Source: Dehalobacter sp. DCA (lineage in GTDB: Bacteria > Bacillota > Desulfitobacteriia > Desulfitobacteriales > Syntrophobotulaceae). From it: a stretch of 64,000 nt of DNA. Shown here piece after piece: positions 1 through 7,139 of this stretch. The notes beneath the pieces are model-generated. The model worked only from the letters and a program-made list of their open reading frames with translations. It did not search any database and was not told the origin of the DNA. The position numbers were made by a program, and so were the translations under genes. Every line of letters begins with the position of its first letter. Positions within the stretch are counted from its first letter, which is position 1. The stretch lies in assembly GCF_000305775.1 (NCBI RefSeq), contig NC_018866.1, positions 1,612,001 through 1,676,000 on the forward strand. The letters run 5' to 3'.

Positions 1-57
1 ACATAAATTATTTTCTCAATAAAGCTGGAAGATCTTAAAAATTAACTATTTTATGTC

Positions 58-2523
58 TTAGAAAAATAGATTCAAGTTTGATTCCTCAGACTTGGCAAGC
101 ATTGTGGCAACGCCACCGATTTCTACGCCATCAATCAGTTCTTCCTTTTTGATTCCCATCACATCCATCGACATGGAGCAGGCTACGATCTTAATACCCA
201 TTTTCATCGCATTATGCAGCAGTTCTTCCAAACTATCAACATTTTTCTTTTTCATGACGTACTTGATCATTCTAGCACCCATGCCACCCATATTCATATT
301 GGAGATAGGCAGTTTTCTTGGTCCGCGGGGCATCATGATGCCAAAGGCTTTCTCCAGAGAATCCTTGCTTACCTTAGGTGCGTCATATTTCTTAAGAATA
401 TTCAGCCCCCAGAATGTGAAGAACATCGTTACTTCTTTACCCATGGATGCCGCGCCGGTCGCAATGATAAATGAGGCAAGGGCCTTATCCATATTCTGCT
501 CGAATACAATCAGCGTCGCGCCCTTGGGTTTTTCCTCCACCGCAACGTTTACGTTTACCTGCGGCTGGTCGGTAGGCTTCATGCTTCCTTTGCGCAGATA
601 GGCTTTCAGATAATCCCCGTTTAATTCTGTTTTAAGCAGCGTATTGCCGGTCTTACTGCACCAGGCCTCAATATCCCTCGCAAAGCCGGGATCCGTAACC
701 AAGATTTCCAGGACCTGGCCTTCTTCTAGGATTTTCATATTTTCAAATACCTGTTTGATCGGTCCGGGACACTGTAGACCACAGCAGTCGATCACTTTAT
801 TCGCTCTGATTTTGGCTTCCGGGGATTCGGTAAAAGCTTTTCCGGTATCATCAACTTTTACCGCTCCTTTATCCTTCTTTTCAACCGCCCAGTAAACACT
901 GGCATACGTCCGGAAACCTCCGTCAAGGTTGATCGGGTCATAACCATGCTGTTGAAGGATTCTAGCCGCAATATATCCCCTGAGGCCAATCTGGCACGTC
1001 AGGTAAACCGGCTTATCTTTCGGCAACTCCCCAAGCCTCTTTCTGAGCTCCGGAAGCGGGATATTGATTGACTCATTGATCTTGCCCAGTTCTACTTCTT
1101 CAGGCTGCCTGACGTCAACCAAAATATTTCCAGCAGCGACAATATTGTCGATTTCATGGTATTGAACAGTCTTGACCATATGATCCAGCAAATTGGCCGC
1201 AGCATACCCAATCATATTGACCGGGTCTTTCCCGGAGGAATATGGCGGTGCATAGGCCAGTTCCAGATCCTGCAGGTCATAAACCGTTAAATTGCCTTTG
1301 ATAGCCGTCGCGATCACATCAATTCTCTTTTCTGCACCCTTGCGCCCGACGGCCTGCGCACCAAGTATTTTGCCGTTTTCAGTAAAGACCATCTTCATAT
1401 CGAGCACTGTCGAACCCGGATAGTATCCGGCATGGGAATTCGGGTGAATATGAATGACCCTATACGGTATTCCCATTTTAGCTGCTGTTTTTTCATTGAT
1501 ACCTGTAGAAGCGGCCGTCAAATCAAATACTTTGGCAACTGAAGTTCCTAAAGTCCCGCGGTAAGGCTTACGGCTGCCATACAAATTATCGGCTAGAAGC
1601 CTACCCTGCCTGTTTGCCGGCCACGCCAGCGGTATATTTGTCGGAAGACCTGTAACATAGTTTTTGACTTCAATTGCATCACCGATTGCATAAATATTTT
1701 CATCACTGGTCTGCAGATATTCATTAACCCGGATAGCTCCTCTTTCGCCGATTTCCAGACCGGCCTGAACGGCGAGCATGCTTTCCGGACGAACGCCGAT
1801 AGCCATTACGATTAGATCTGCTTCAATCTCCTGGCTGCTCTGAAGATAGACCTTTGATCTTTCCAGCTTCACGACACTGTCCTTCAGAATCAGCCTGACA
1901 CCTTTTTCGCGGAGATGCGTGTGCAGAAGGCTCGCCATTTCATAATCCAGTGAGGGTTGCACCTGATCAGTGGCTTCAACCAGATAGACATCAAGGTTAC
2001 GTTCTTTCAGATTTTCGGCCATTTCAAGGCCTATAAATCCGCCGCCTATAACGACCGCTGTTTTAGCCTGGTTTTGATCAATATAACTGTCAATGGCTTC
2101 GGCATCGGGAATTGTTCGAAGCGAGAATACCCTCGGGTTGTCGGTGATGCCCTCAATCCCTGGAACGATAGGACTTGCTCCGGGCGAAAGAATGAGTAGA
2201 TCATAGCTTTCCTCATAGACGACACCTGTGTCGAGGTTTTTTACCTGAATCTTTTTATCCTGCCGGTTAATCGCGGTTACTTCTGATTTTATCCGGATGT
2301 CCAGATTGAATCTGTTGGTCATTCCTTTAACGGTCTGGACAAGAAGTTTATCCCGTCCTTTGATCGCGCCTCCAATATAATAGGGCAGTCCGCAATTCGC
2401 AAAAGAAATATGTTCGCCTCTTTCGAATATAACGATTTCCGATTCTTCATCAAGTCTTCTTAATCTTGCAGCAGTGGTTGCTCCTCCAGCGACCCCACCG
2501 ACAATCACAATTCTTTTATGCAT
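58..2523 (-). CDS. cdr: CoA-disulfide reductase-like fusion (FAD reductase + rhodanese + TusA + DsrE-like)
   Basis: An 821-residue cytoplasmic sulfur-handling flavoprotein. Residues 1-450 are a pyridine nucleotide-disulfide reductase: FAD-binding GGVAGG near residue 9, the single active-site Cys of the CoA-disulfide reductase family at about residue 44 (SFANCGLPYY), a second Rossmann motif (VIGGGFIGLE) near 160 and YAIGDA near 280. A rhodanese domain follows (about 455-555, catalytic Cys in LTCQIGLRG), then a TusA domain (about 580-655, DCCGLQCPGP), then a DsrE/DsrF-like domain with a conserved Cys (IVACSMSMD). Known single-domain relatives reduce CoA disulfide or CoA persulfide and pass sulfane sulfur between cysteines; having all four in one chain suggests a sulfur relay (inference). 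The start has a GAGGAGG site. It lies 80 bp downstream of an ArsR gene on the same strand, probably in one operon. Family assignment is secure, substrate is not. Confidence 0.9.
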   Translation of the reverse strand: MHKRIVIVGGVAGGATTAARLRRLDEESEIVIFERGEHISFANCGLPYYIGGAIKGRDKLLVQTVKGMTNRFNLDIRIKSEVTAINRQDKKIQVKNLDTGVVYEESYDLLILSPGASPIVPGIEGITDNPRVFSLRTIPDAEAIDSYIDQNQAKTAVVIGGGFIGLEMAENLKERNLDVYLVEATDQVQPSLDYEMASLLHTHLREKGVRLILKDSVVKLERSKVYLQSSQEIEADLIVMAIGVRPESMLAVQAGLEIGERGAIRVNEYLQTSDENIYAIGDAIEVKNYVTGLPTNIPLAWPANRQGRLLADNLYGSRKPYRGTLGTSVAKVFDLTAASTGINEKTAAKMGIPYRVIHIHPNSHAGYYPGSTVLDMKMVFTENGKILGAQAVGRKGAEKRIDVIATAIKGNLTVYDLQDLELAYAPPYSSGKDPVNMIGYAAANLLDHMVKTVQYHEIDNIVAAGNILVDVRQPEEVELGKINESINIPLPELRKRLGELPKDKPVYLTCQIGLRGYIAARILQQHGYDPINLDGGFRTYASVYWAVEKKDKGAVKVDDTGKAFTESPEAKIRANKVIDCCGLQCPGPIKQVFENMKILEEGQVLEILVTDPGFARDIEAWCSKTGNTLLKTELNGDYLKAYLRKGSMKPTDQPQVNVNVAVEEKPKGATLIVFEQNMDKALASFIIATGAASMGKEVTMFFTFWGLNILKKYDAPKVSKDSLEKAFGIMMPRGPRKLPISNMNMGGMGARMIKYVMKKKNVDSLEELLHNAMKMGIKIVACSMSMDVMGIKKEELIDGVEIGGVATMLAKSEESNLNLFF

Positions 2524-2603
2524 TAGATACCAACCTCCTCGACCCTATATTATTATTGTTTATTTTTTTAGTTTTATTGCTTAATAATTCAAATTCAAAA
2601 TAT

Positions 2604-2900
2604 TTAGTATTGTTCGGAAAACATCAGGTGGATCAACTTTTTCACTAATGGATTCTGAACCGAGTAAAAGACCTCGAGTCCTTCGCGTCTACCCCTTATA
2701 ATTCCCTTATTTCTCAGCGCAGATAAGTGCTGAGAAATTGTCGACTGCGGAATACTCAGACAATTCTGCATGCCCATTACATTGCTTTCCCCATTTTCCA
2801 TCAGGCCTTTGACAATGCAAAGCCGGACAGGGTGGGAAAGTACTTTTAATATATCCGCCTTTTCTTCGAAATAAACCGGATTATCCTTATAAGTCAACAA
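2604..2900 (-). CDS. ArsR/SmtB-family repressor of the sulfur-enzyme operon
   Basis: A 98-residue winged-helix repressor. The recognition helix region reads IPQSTISQHLSALRNKGI and the wing GRREGLEVFYSV, both typical of ArsR. An upstream ATG at 2915 is in frame, but the ribosome site GGAGGGG lies inside that extension. A TTG at 2900 sits 6 bases after it, so I chose TTG; the ATG also lies inside the operator. Two internal cysteines (VRLCIVKG and MQNCLSIP) could sense persulfide, as in the BigR/SqrR branch of ArsR proteins, but their spacing was not matched to a known sensor. Its position directly ahead of the CoA-disulfide reductase fusion argues for control of that gene and of itself. Confidence 0.85.
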   Translation of the reverse strand: MLTYKDNPVYFEEKADILKVLSHPVRLCIVKGLMENGESNVMGMQNCLSIPQSTISQHLSALRNKGIIRGRREGLEVFYSVQNPLVKKLIHLMFSEQY

Positions 2901-2913
2901 GCAAATCCCCTCC

Positions 2914-2958
2914 ATATCCTTATATTTGTATATTAGGATATATAAATATATTTGTCAA
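2914..2958 (-). promoter_or_regulatory. Promoter and 12-4-12 inverted-repeat operator of the arsR-cdr operon
   Basis: Read leftward, TTGACA (2958-2953) and TAATAT (2935-2930) are separated by 17 bp. The inverted repeat ATATCCTTATAT (2914-2925) / ATATTAGGATAT (2930-2941), 11 of 12 positions paired, covers the -10 box and the expected transcription start. That is the geometry of an ArsR-type autorepressing operator. Confidence 0.75.
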
Positions 2959-3081
2959 TTCTATCATTGCCGTTATTCATTCTTTTCTTTCCTCTATCCG
3001 TAAATTCTATTTTTGACATGCTAAAAGACCACACCTCCTACTGAAGATGCGGGGCGAATCATCATAAACGGGTCTGTTTCC

Positions 3082-3921
3082 CTATCCGAAACAGCTTATT
3101 CCTATGCAGCCTGCGCCAGCGTGGGTTCCAATCACAGGGCCCAGCGAAAATACCACAATTTCTTTTGGCGCATATTCTTTGAGAATGATCTGTTTAAATT
3201 CCTCCAGACTCTCAGGTGCTGCAGCCTGCGCAATACAAATTCTCTTATTATTTAAATCCACATGGTTGTTTTTTAGGTTCTCCAGAATCCAAAAGAAGGC
3301 TTTCTTTCTTCCTCTGGCTTTTCCTACGACAATGACCGCTCCGTCTTTAATAGAAATAATTGGCTTAATACCCAGGATACTGCCGGCAAATGCACTGGTC
3401 GCTGATAGTCTTCCGCCTTTTTTCAGATTCTCTAGATTGTCAATAACGCCATAGAATTGAACCTGATCTTTCAGAATCTCAATTGTTCTAACAATATCCT
3501 CCGCACTTTTACCTGCAGCAGCCATCTCGGCTGCCTCAACGACCAATAGTCCAAGTCCGAAAGTAGCGCTATTAGAGTCGATTACATAGATTCTGCCCTT
3601 ATTCATGATCTCCCTGGCCATTACAGCGGAATTATACGTTCCGCTCAGCTTGGAAGAAATAAAAATACCGATGATTTCATCGCCTTGGTCTACATGTTTG
3701 GTAAATTCCTCGACAAACTCACCCGGATTCACCTGGGCTGTCGTCGGCAATTCTTTATGCCTTGCCATTTTGGCATAAAACTCTTCGTTGGTAATATCAA
3801 CGCCGTCTCTATATTCCTCCTCCCCAAACAGGACTTTCAACGACACGACAGTAATGTTATATTTCTCTATCAAATAGCCGGGGAGATCACTTGTACTGTC
3901 CGTAATAATCCTAACTGACAT
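3082..3921 (-). CDS. DegV family fatty-acid-binding protein
   Basis: About 279 residues, matching the DegV family, whose members bind a fatty acid and present it to a fatty acid kinase for phospholipid synthesis. Hallmarks are the N-terminal RIITDSTSDLP, the SSKLSGTYNSA motif in the ligand-binding loop and the C-terminal GPVIGTHAGAG. A TTG nine bases upstream is in frame, but the ATG at 3921 follows GGGAGG at the right spacing. The initiation region is duplicated in tandem just upstream (3915-3964). The neighbouring broken gene resembles FabT, the fatty-acid regulator, so a lipid theme is plausible here (inference). Confidence 0.9.
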   Translation of the reverse strand: MSVRIITDSTSDLPGYLIEKYNITVVSLKVLFGEEEYRDGVDITNEEFYAKMARHKELPTTAQVNPGEFVEEFTKHVDQGDEIIGIFISSKLSGTYNSAVMAREIMNKGRIYVIDSNSATFGLGLLVVEAAEMAAAGKSAEDIVRTIEILKDQVQFYGVIDNLENLKKGGRLSATSAFAGSILGIKPIISIKDGAVIVVGKARGRKKAFFWILENLKNNHVDLNNKRICIAQAAAPESLEEFKQIILKEYAPKEIVVFSLGPVIGTHAGAGCIGISCFG

Positions 3922-3964
3922 TCTTTCCAACCTCCCGTAACTGACATTCTTTCCAACCTCACGT
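3915..3964. repeat. 26-bp tandem duplication of the degV initiation region
   Basis: The unit starting CTGACATTCTTTCC occurs at 3915-3940 and again from 3941, with one mismatch (CCTCCC against CCTCAC). On the minus strand each copy carries a purine-rich stretch followed by ATGTCAG. The outer copy opens a short reading frame out of phase with degV because 26 is not a multiple of three. Confidence 0.85.
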
Positions 3965-3983
3965 GTCTGTGCAGCTTGCTCTG

Positions 3984-4443
3984 TTATTTTTCTCTTCTTT
4001 TCAAATTGTACTTGACCTTAAAATACCCGTTAATATTTTCGAGAGCCGAGACAAGTACTTCCATTTCCTCATCCGAAAGTCGGGAAATGGTTGTTTGGAT
4101 CATTTCATCATGAAACCCGGCATGATGCTTATAAGCCTGTACACCTTTGTCGGTAAGAGAAACTAGCACAATCCGTCGGTCATCATCACTTCTGATCCGG
4201 TTTACATAGCCTTTCTGCACAAGGTTGTTAGCCGAAAAGGTCAGAGTCCCAATCGTAATGTCCAAATCTCTGGCTACAGAAGACATGTTGGCGCTTAGTG
4301 AGGCCAATTGCTTCAATCACATGTATTTCTGTGATAGAGAGGTCGCTGAATTCATTCTCCTTAAGGGACAGTTCTTCGATTTGGAGAATGTCGTTGAATA
4401 GTTTTACCAGGAGTTCATTTAAAGTCCCATAAAGATTATTCAT
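3984..4443 (-). pseudogene. Broken FabT-like MarR-family regulator (frameshift, promoter lost to IS)
   Basis: Two overlapping frames together spell one MarR protein. The first (ATG at 4443; MNNLYGTLNELLVKLFND through ITEIHVIEAIGLTKR) covers the N-terminal helices. The second (from NMSSVARDLDITIGTL to the C-terminus at 3984) holds the DNA-binding helix and the wing (RSDDDRRIVLVSLTDKG). The switch needs one base skipped near 4280, so the gene carries a +1 or -2 frameshift. In addition, an insertion sequence sits directly against the ATG: ATGAAT is its target duplication, so the original ribosome site and promoter are now 1.66 kb away. The N-terminus and the operators beyond the element resemble FabT, the MarR-type repressor of fatty acid synthesis genes; that assignment is inference. 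A sequencing error could explain the frameshift but not the insertion. Confidence 0.8.
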
Positions 4444-6104
4444 CTGAAGTTTCGCACCCCTCAAAACCCTTGTATCTCTAATTTAAAGGTATCCTAATGC
4501 CAGTGGTTCCTTCTGATTATTACCGATTAACTGGCATTTTTAAGGGCTATAAGCTGATTACTAAGAAAAGAATTCTCAAATAGTTCTTTCAAATGTTCAT
4601 ATTCACTGGAATTCCTAAATTCCAAAATGTCCACTAAACCAGACTTGGCGATGCTGGTGATCACCACTTGCAGCAAATCATCAAATAATTCCCAGAGCCG
4701 CTCCGCTACATTCTTCTCTATGAGTTCGTCCTTGATTTCCGCAAATAATCCTTCTAAGGATTCGTAGGCGTTTACTCGTCGAAAATAGGCTAGGAGTGTA
4801 TAGAGGAGATAGCAGGTCGTGATATGGGCAATCTGCGCATCGAAATCCCTCGATTGACAAGTCCCGAGCTTCAAATGCTGCTTGGCTTCCTTAAAAAAGA
4901 CTTCGATGGTCCAACGGATACTGTAAATCTCCAACATACTCAATAAACTAAGAGATATATCCGTCGAGAGGAACAGTCTAAATTTCTTTTGATAGGGAAA
5001 CCGGCAAAAATACAGTTTGATTTGTCCGATTCCTTCATAATCAACAAGGACTTCGAAATAACGGATATTCCGTTTCCTACAGCGTTTTTCGTTTCCCTCA
5101 CTTTTGAGGACCGATTTTAATTGGCTGGCATTAAGGGAAGTCTCTTTGTAGCGATACTTCCTCGTATCTTGCCGAACACCACAGACCAAATGCATCGATT
5201 TTTTGTCTAATCCTCGAATCGTTTGAATGAACTCGTAACTGCTGAACCAGCTGTCAACCAGGACATATTTAGCCTTAAACCCCTGTTTTACCGCCCGTTT
5301 TATCATATCCAGACCGTTCGAAATTTTGCTAACATGGCATTCTCTGATCCGTTTAGCCCCAGCAGATTTGGGGTCTCGTTGCTTTTTGAACCGTTCTTTA
5401 CGGTGCCTTGCCTTTTTTAAGGGCTTTTCCACTTGTAAAGTGAAGTCTATAGGCGTGAGGCTTTTACCATCGAAGAAACCAAGGGTTAAATTTTTAAAGC
5501 CTAATTTGCTACCTTTCTTCCCTGCAACATGGTCAAACACCTGGGTCATTTGTTCAATTCTTCGACCTGTCTTAGCAAGAGTTGTATCATCTAGAATGAA
5601 AGCGGACTTTTCATCCACTTCGTTCGTAGGATTAACCAATCGTTGAAACTGTTTGGATATACCGATCAGCAATGCTCTCCAAGGCATTTTTTCATTGTTC
5701 TTCAGTCGATATATGGAATCTTTCTTCATAGTAGTAACCTTTTGGAAATCGCTTTTATATAACGCGTGGACACTTTTCAGTAACATTAGGGGCAACATCA
5801 ACATTAGTGAGAGGATTTCCGCGGAACTGTAACCATCCTGTTTCAGAAAACCAACTTTGCGGCAAAGCGTTTTAAGCTTGAACGTCTTCATAACTTCACA
5901 TATAATATTGTTAATCGAATAGCCGTGATTTTGGAGTACGTTTTCAATTTCTTTGACAGGTTTCCGCATGATAACACCTCATTTTTGGTTGATTTGGAGT
6001 AGCATCTTATTATACCAAAAACCTAGTGTTCATGCGGATTTTTATCGTTTTTTCGTCTTATTCTAAGCCGAATTTTCGGCTGTTTTATGGGTGCGAAACT
6101 TCAG
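4444..6104 (-). mobile_element. Complete IS4-superfamily insertion sequence, 1661 bp
   Basis: The ends are perfect 16-bp inverted repeats, CTGAAGTTTCGCACCC at 4444-4459 and its reverse complement at 6089-6104. They are flanked by a 6-bp direct repeat ATTCAT (4438-4443 and 6105-6110), the target duplication. One transposase gene fills the element. A GCCGAA/TTCGGC hairpin (6068-6081) just inside the right end could block read-through into the transposase. The intact ends and intact gene suggest a recent insertion. Confidence 0.93.
4527..5969 (-). CDS. IS4-family DDE transposase
   Basis: 480 residues with a DDE (RNase H-like) core: the first Asp in FILDDTTLAKTGR (about 128), the second in YVLVDSWFSSYE (about 237), and the Glu in the Y-(2)-R-(3)-E-(6)-K signature (YSIRWTIEVFFKEAKQHL, about 350-365). 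The N-terminal part is a helical DNA-binding region rich in Lys and Arg. The start follows GAGGTG. It catalyses cut-and-paste movement of the element around it. It appears full length and uninterrupted, so probably active. Confidence 0.93.
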   Translation of the reverse strand: MRKPVKEIENVLQNHGYSINNIICEVMKTFKLKTLCRKVGFLKQDGYSSAEILSLMLMLPLMLLKSVHALYKSDFQKVTTMKKDSIYRLKNNEKMPWRALLIGISKQFQRLVNPTNEVDEKSAFILDDTTLAKTGRRIEQMTQVFDHVAGKKGSKLGFKNLTLGFFDGKSLTPIDFTLQVEKPLKKARHRKERFKKQRDPKSAGAKRIRECHVSKISNGLDMIKRAVKQGFKAKYVLVDSWFSSYEFIQTIRGLDKKSMHLVCGVRQDTRKYRYKETSLNASQLKSVLKSEGNEKRCRKRNIRYFEVLVDYEGIGQIKLYFCRFPYQKKFRLFLSTDISLSLLSMLEIYSIRWTIEVFFKEAKQHLKLGTCQSRDFDAQIAHITTCYLLYTLLAYFRRVNAYESLEGLFAEIKDELIEKNVAERLWELFDDLLQVVITSIAKSGLVDILEFRNSSEYEHLKELFENSFLSNQLIALKNAS

Positions 6105-6138
6105 ATTCATAAAGCACCACTTACCATCATACTTCTTT

Positions 6139-6194
6139 GTTTGACGCTCAAACTAAATTAGTTTTACTATATGTCAGGCCAATGTTTTTGTCAA
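6139..6194 (-). promoter_or_regulatory. Orphaned promoter with two overlapping MarR/FabT-like palindromes
   Basis: Leftward promoter TTGACA (6194-6189), 17-bp spacer, TATAGT (6171-6166). Immediately downstream lie two overlapping palindromes, AAACTAAATTAGTTT (6150-6164) and GTTTGACGCTCAAAC (6139-6153). The second resembles the published FabT site pattern (TTTGA-N3-TCAAA). It once drove the MarR-type gene, whose native start would have been about 30 bp beyond; transcription now runs into the insertion element. Confidence 0.75.
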
Positions 6195-6330
6195 TTCGAA
6201 ATATATTTTTTAGGAAGAATTTTTAGAAAAATACCATAAAACCCCTTGGATCATGAACATACCTCAGACAAGCCGAATAATATAAAAAGACAAGTCGATG
6301 CTGTGACACAAGAAGAAAGGGGACCATACA

Positions 6331-6528
6331 ATGCTTCAACAGGTTATCCGTACGCAGGAAGTAGATTCGTCAGAGTCTTTCCCTGTCCTCAGATTGATCG
6401 GCGCAATTGCTGCCGCTGGTCTGGGGTTATTTTTAGTTGCTTGGCCTTCAATCGTTAACCCAATCGCGATTCTGGCTGGTCTGATCTTGCTGCTTCTCGG
6501 AGTCGTCATTTTCCGTTTGAGTTTCTAA
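6331..6528 (+). CDS. Small two-helix membrane protein
   Basis: 65 residues. After a short polar N-terminus come two hydrophobic segments (about 22-41 and 44-63), separated by a short NP turn, ending in RLSF. A strong AAAGGGGA ribosome site lies 7-12 bases before the ATG. A second, out-of-phase frame over the same bases has no such site, so this is the real one. An 11-bp direct repeat, AGACAAG(C/T)CGA at 6266-6276 and 6288-6298, one DNA face apart (22 bp), lies upstream. I do not recognise the family. An imperfect hairpin follows at 6543-6573. It sits just before another tiny membrane protein, perhaps as a pair. Confidence 0.65.
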   Translation: MLQQVIRTQEVDSSESFPVLRLIGAIAAAGLGLFLVAWPSIVNPIAILAGLILLLLGVVIFRLSF

Positions 6529-6636
6529 AGGGATATGCAGTTTGGGGCTGTCCAAATATTTTTGGGGCAGCCCATGTTCCTCTTATCTTATTAAAGCCCT
6601 TTGGGCCTAATCTTCATCTTAAGAGGAGGAATTTCA

Positions 6637-6921
6637 ATGTCATTGCTTTTCGATCAACGGTTGGGCGGCTGTTGCTGTAATCGTTACCCATTCCCCCCTG
6701 GACCACCTGTGCCCCCTATTCCGCCTGTTCCACCACATCCACCTGTTCCACCGATTCCGCCAGTCCCCCCACCGCCTGTTATTGGTTTTATCCCGGGATT
6801 GATAGCCGGAGTTGTTTTAGCAAGTTTATTCCTTATTATTAACTTTTTTATCTTTTCTCCGGTATTAATCATCGCCTTTGTCATCTTGCTTATTGCATTG
6901 ATCATTTTAGCCCTCAGATAA
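6637..6921 (+). CDS. Proline-rich small membrane protein
   Basis: 94 residues in three parts: a short head with three adjacent cysteines (GGCCCNR), a tract of about 27 residues built from PPxPP units (PPVPPIPPVPPHPP and so on), and two hydrophobic helices (about 53-72 and 75-94) that end the protein. The ATG at 6637 follows GAGGAGGA at good spacing; an upstream in-frame start at 6601 has none. The tract would form a stiff polyproline helix between the Cys cluster and the membrane. I know no function for it. A strong terminator follows. Confidence 0.65.
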   Translation: MSLLFDQRLGGCCCNRYPFPPGPPVPPIPPVPPHPPVPPIPPVPPPPVIGFIPGLIAGVVLASLFLIINFFIFSPVLIIAFVILLIALIILALR

Positions 6922-6966
6922 GCGTAGTTTCGAATAGGGAACACAAACAGCAGCGTCTGGTCTTAC

Positions 6967-6999
6967 GGAGGATTCCTTGCCAGGAACCCTCCTCTTTTA
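6967..6999 (+). terminator. Rho-independent terminator after the proline-rich gene
   Basis: GGAGGATTCCT / AGGAACCCTCC stem (one mismatched pair) with a TGCC loop, followed by TCTTTTA. Confidence 0.8.
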
Positions 7000-7087
7000 A
7001 TATACACAAACCATGCCAAAGAAAGGACATTTCAAAAGCGCCGGATTTGCAAGCAATTCAATAAATGCCGGTCCATTCGTGGCCGTC

Positions 7088-7128
7088 AAAAAACTCTGGT
7101 ATGTACGTCAGGTACAAAACCAGAGTTT
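7088..7128 (-). terminator. Terminator of the trypsin-like protease gene
   Basis: Leftward stem AAACTCTGGT / ACCAGAGTTT (7128-7119 with 7100-7091), continuing into a run of T. An inner GTAC/GTAC pair adds to the structure. It lies just past the stop of the protease gene and faces the plus-strand small genes. Confidence 0.75.
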
Positions 7129-7139
7129 GAATAACTGCA

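Noticed and set aside
1-57. Possible terminator after the CoA-disulfide reductase fusion
   Set aside because: The 57 bases before the window edge are AT-rich but form no clear stem.
4228-4464. Separate 78-residue protein upstream of the MarR fragment
   Set aside because: Its N-terminus belongs to the MarR family, and it continues in the neighbouring frame; the first residues come from the insertion sequence end. It is one broken gene.
6246-6458. 70-codon frame overlapping the small membrane protein
   Set aside because: Out of phase with the gene that has a strong ribosome site, and without family or membrane features.
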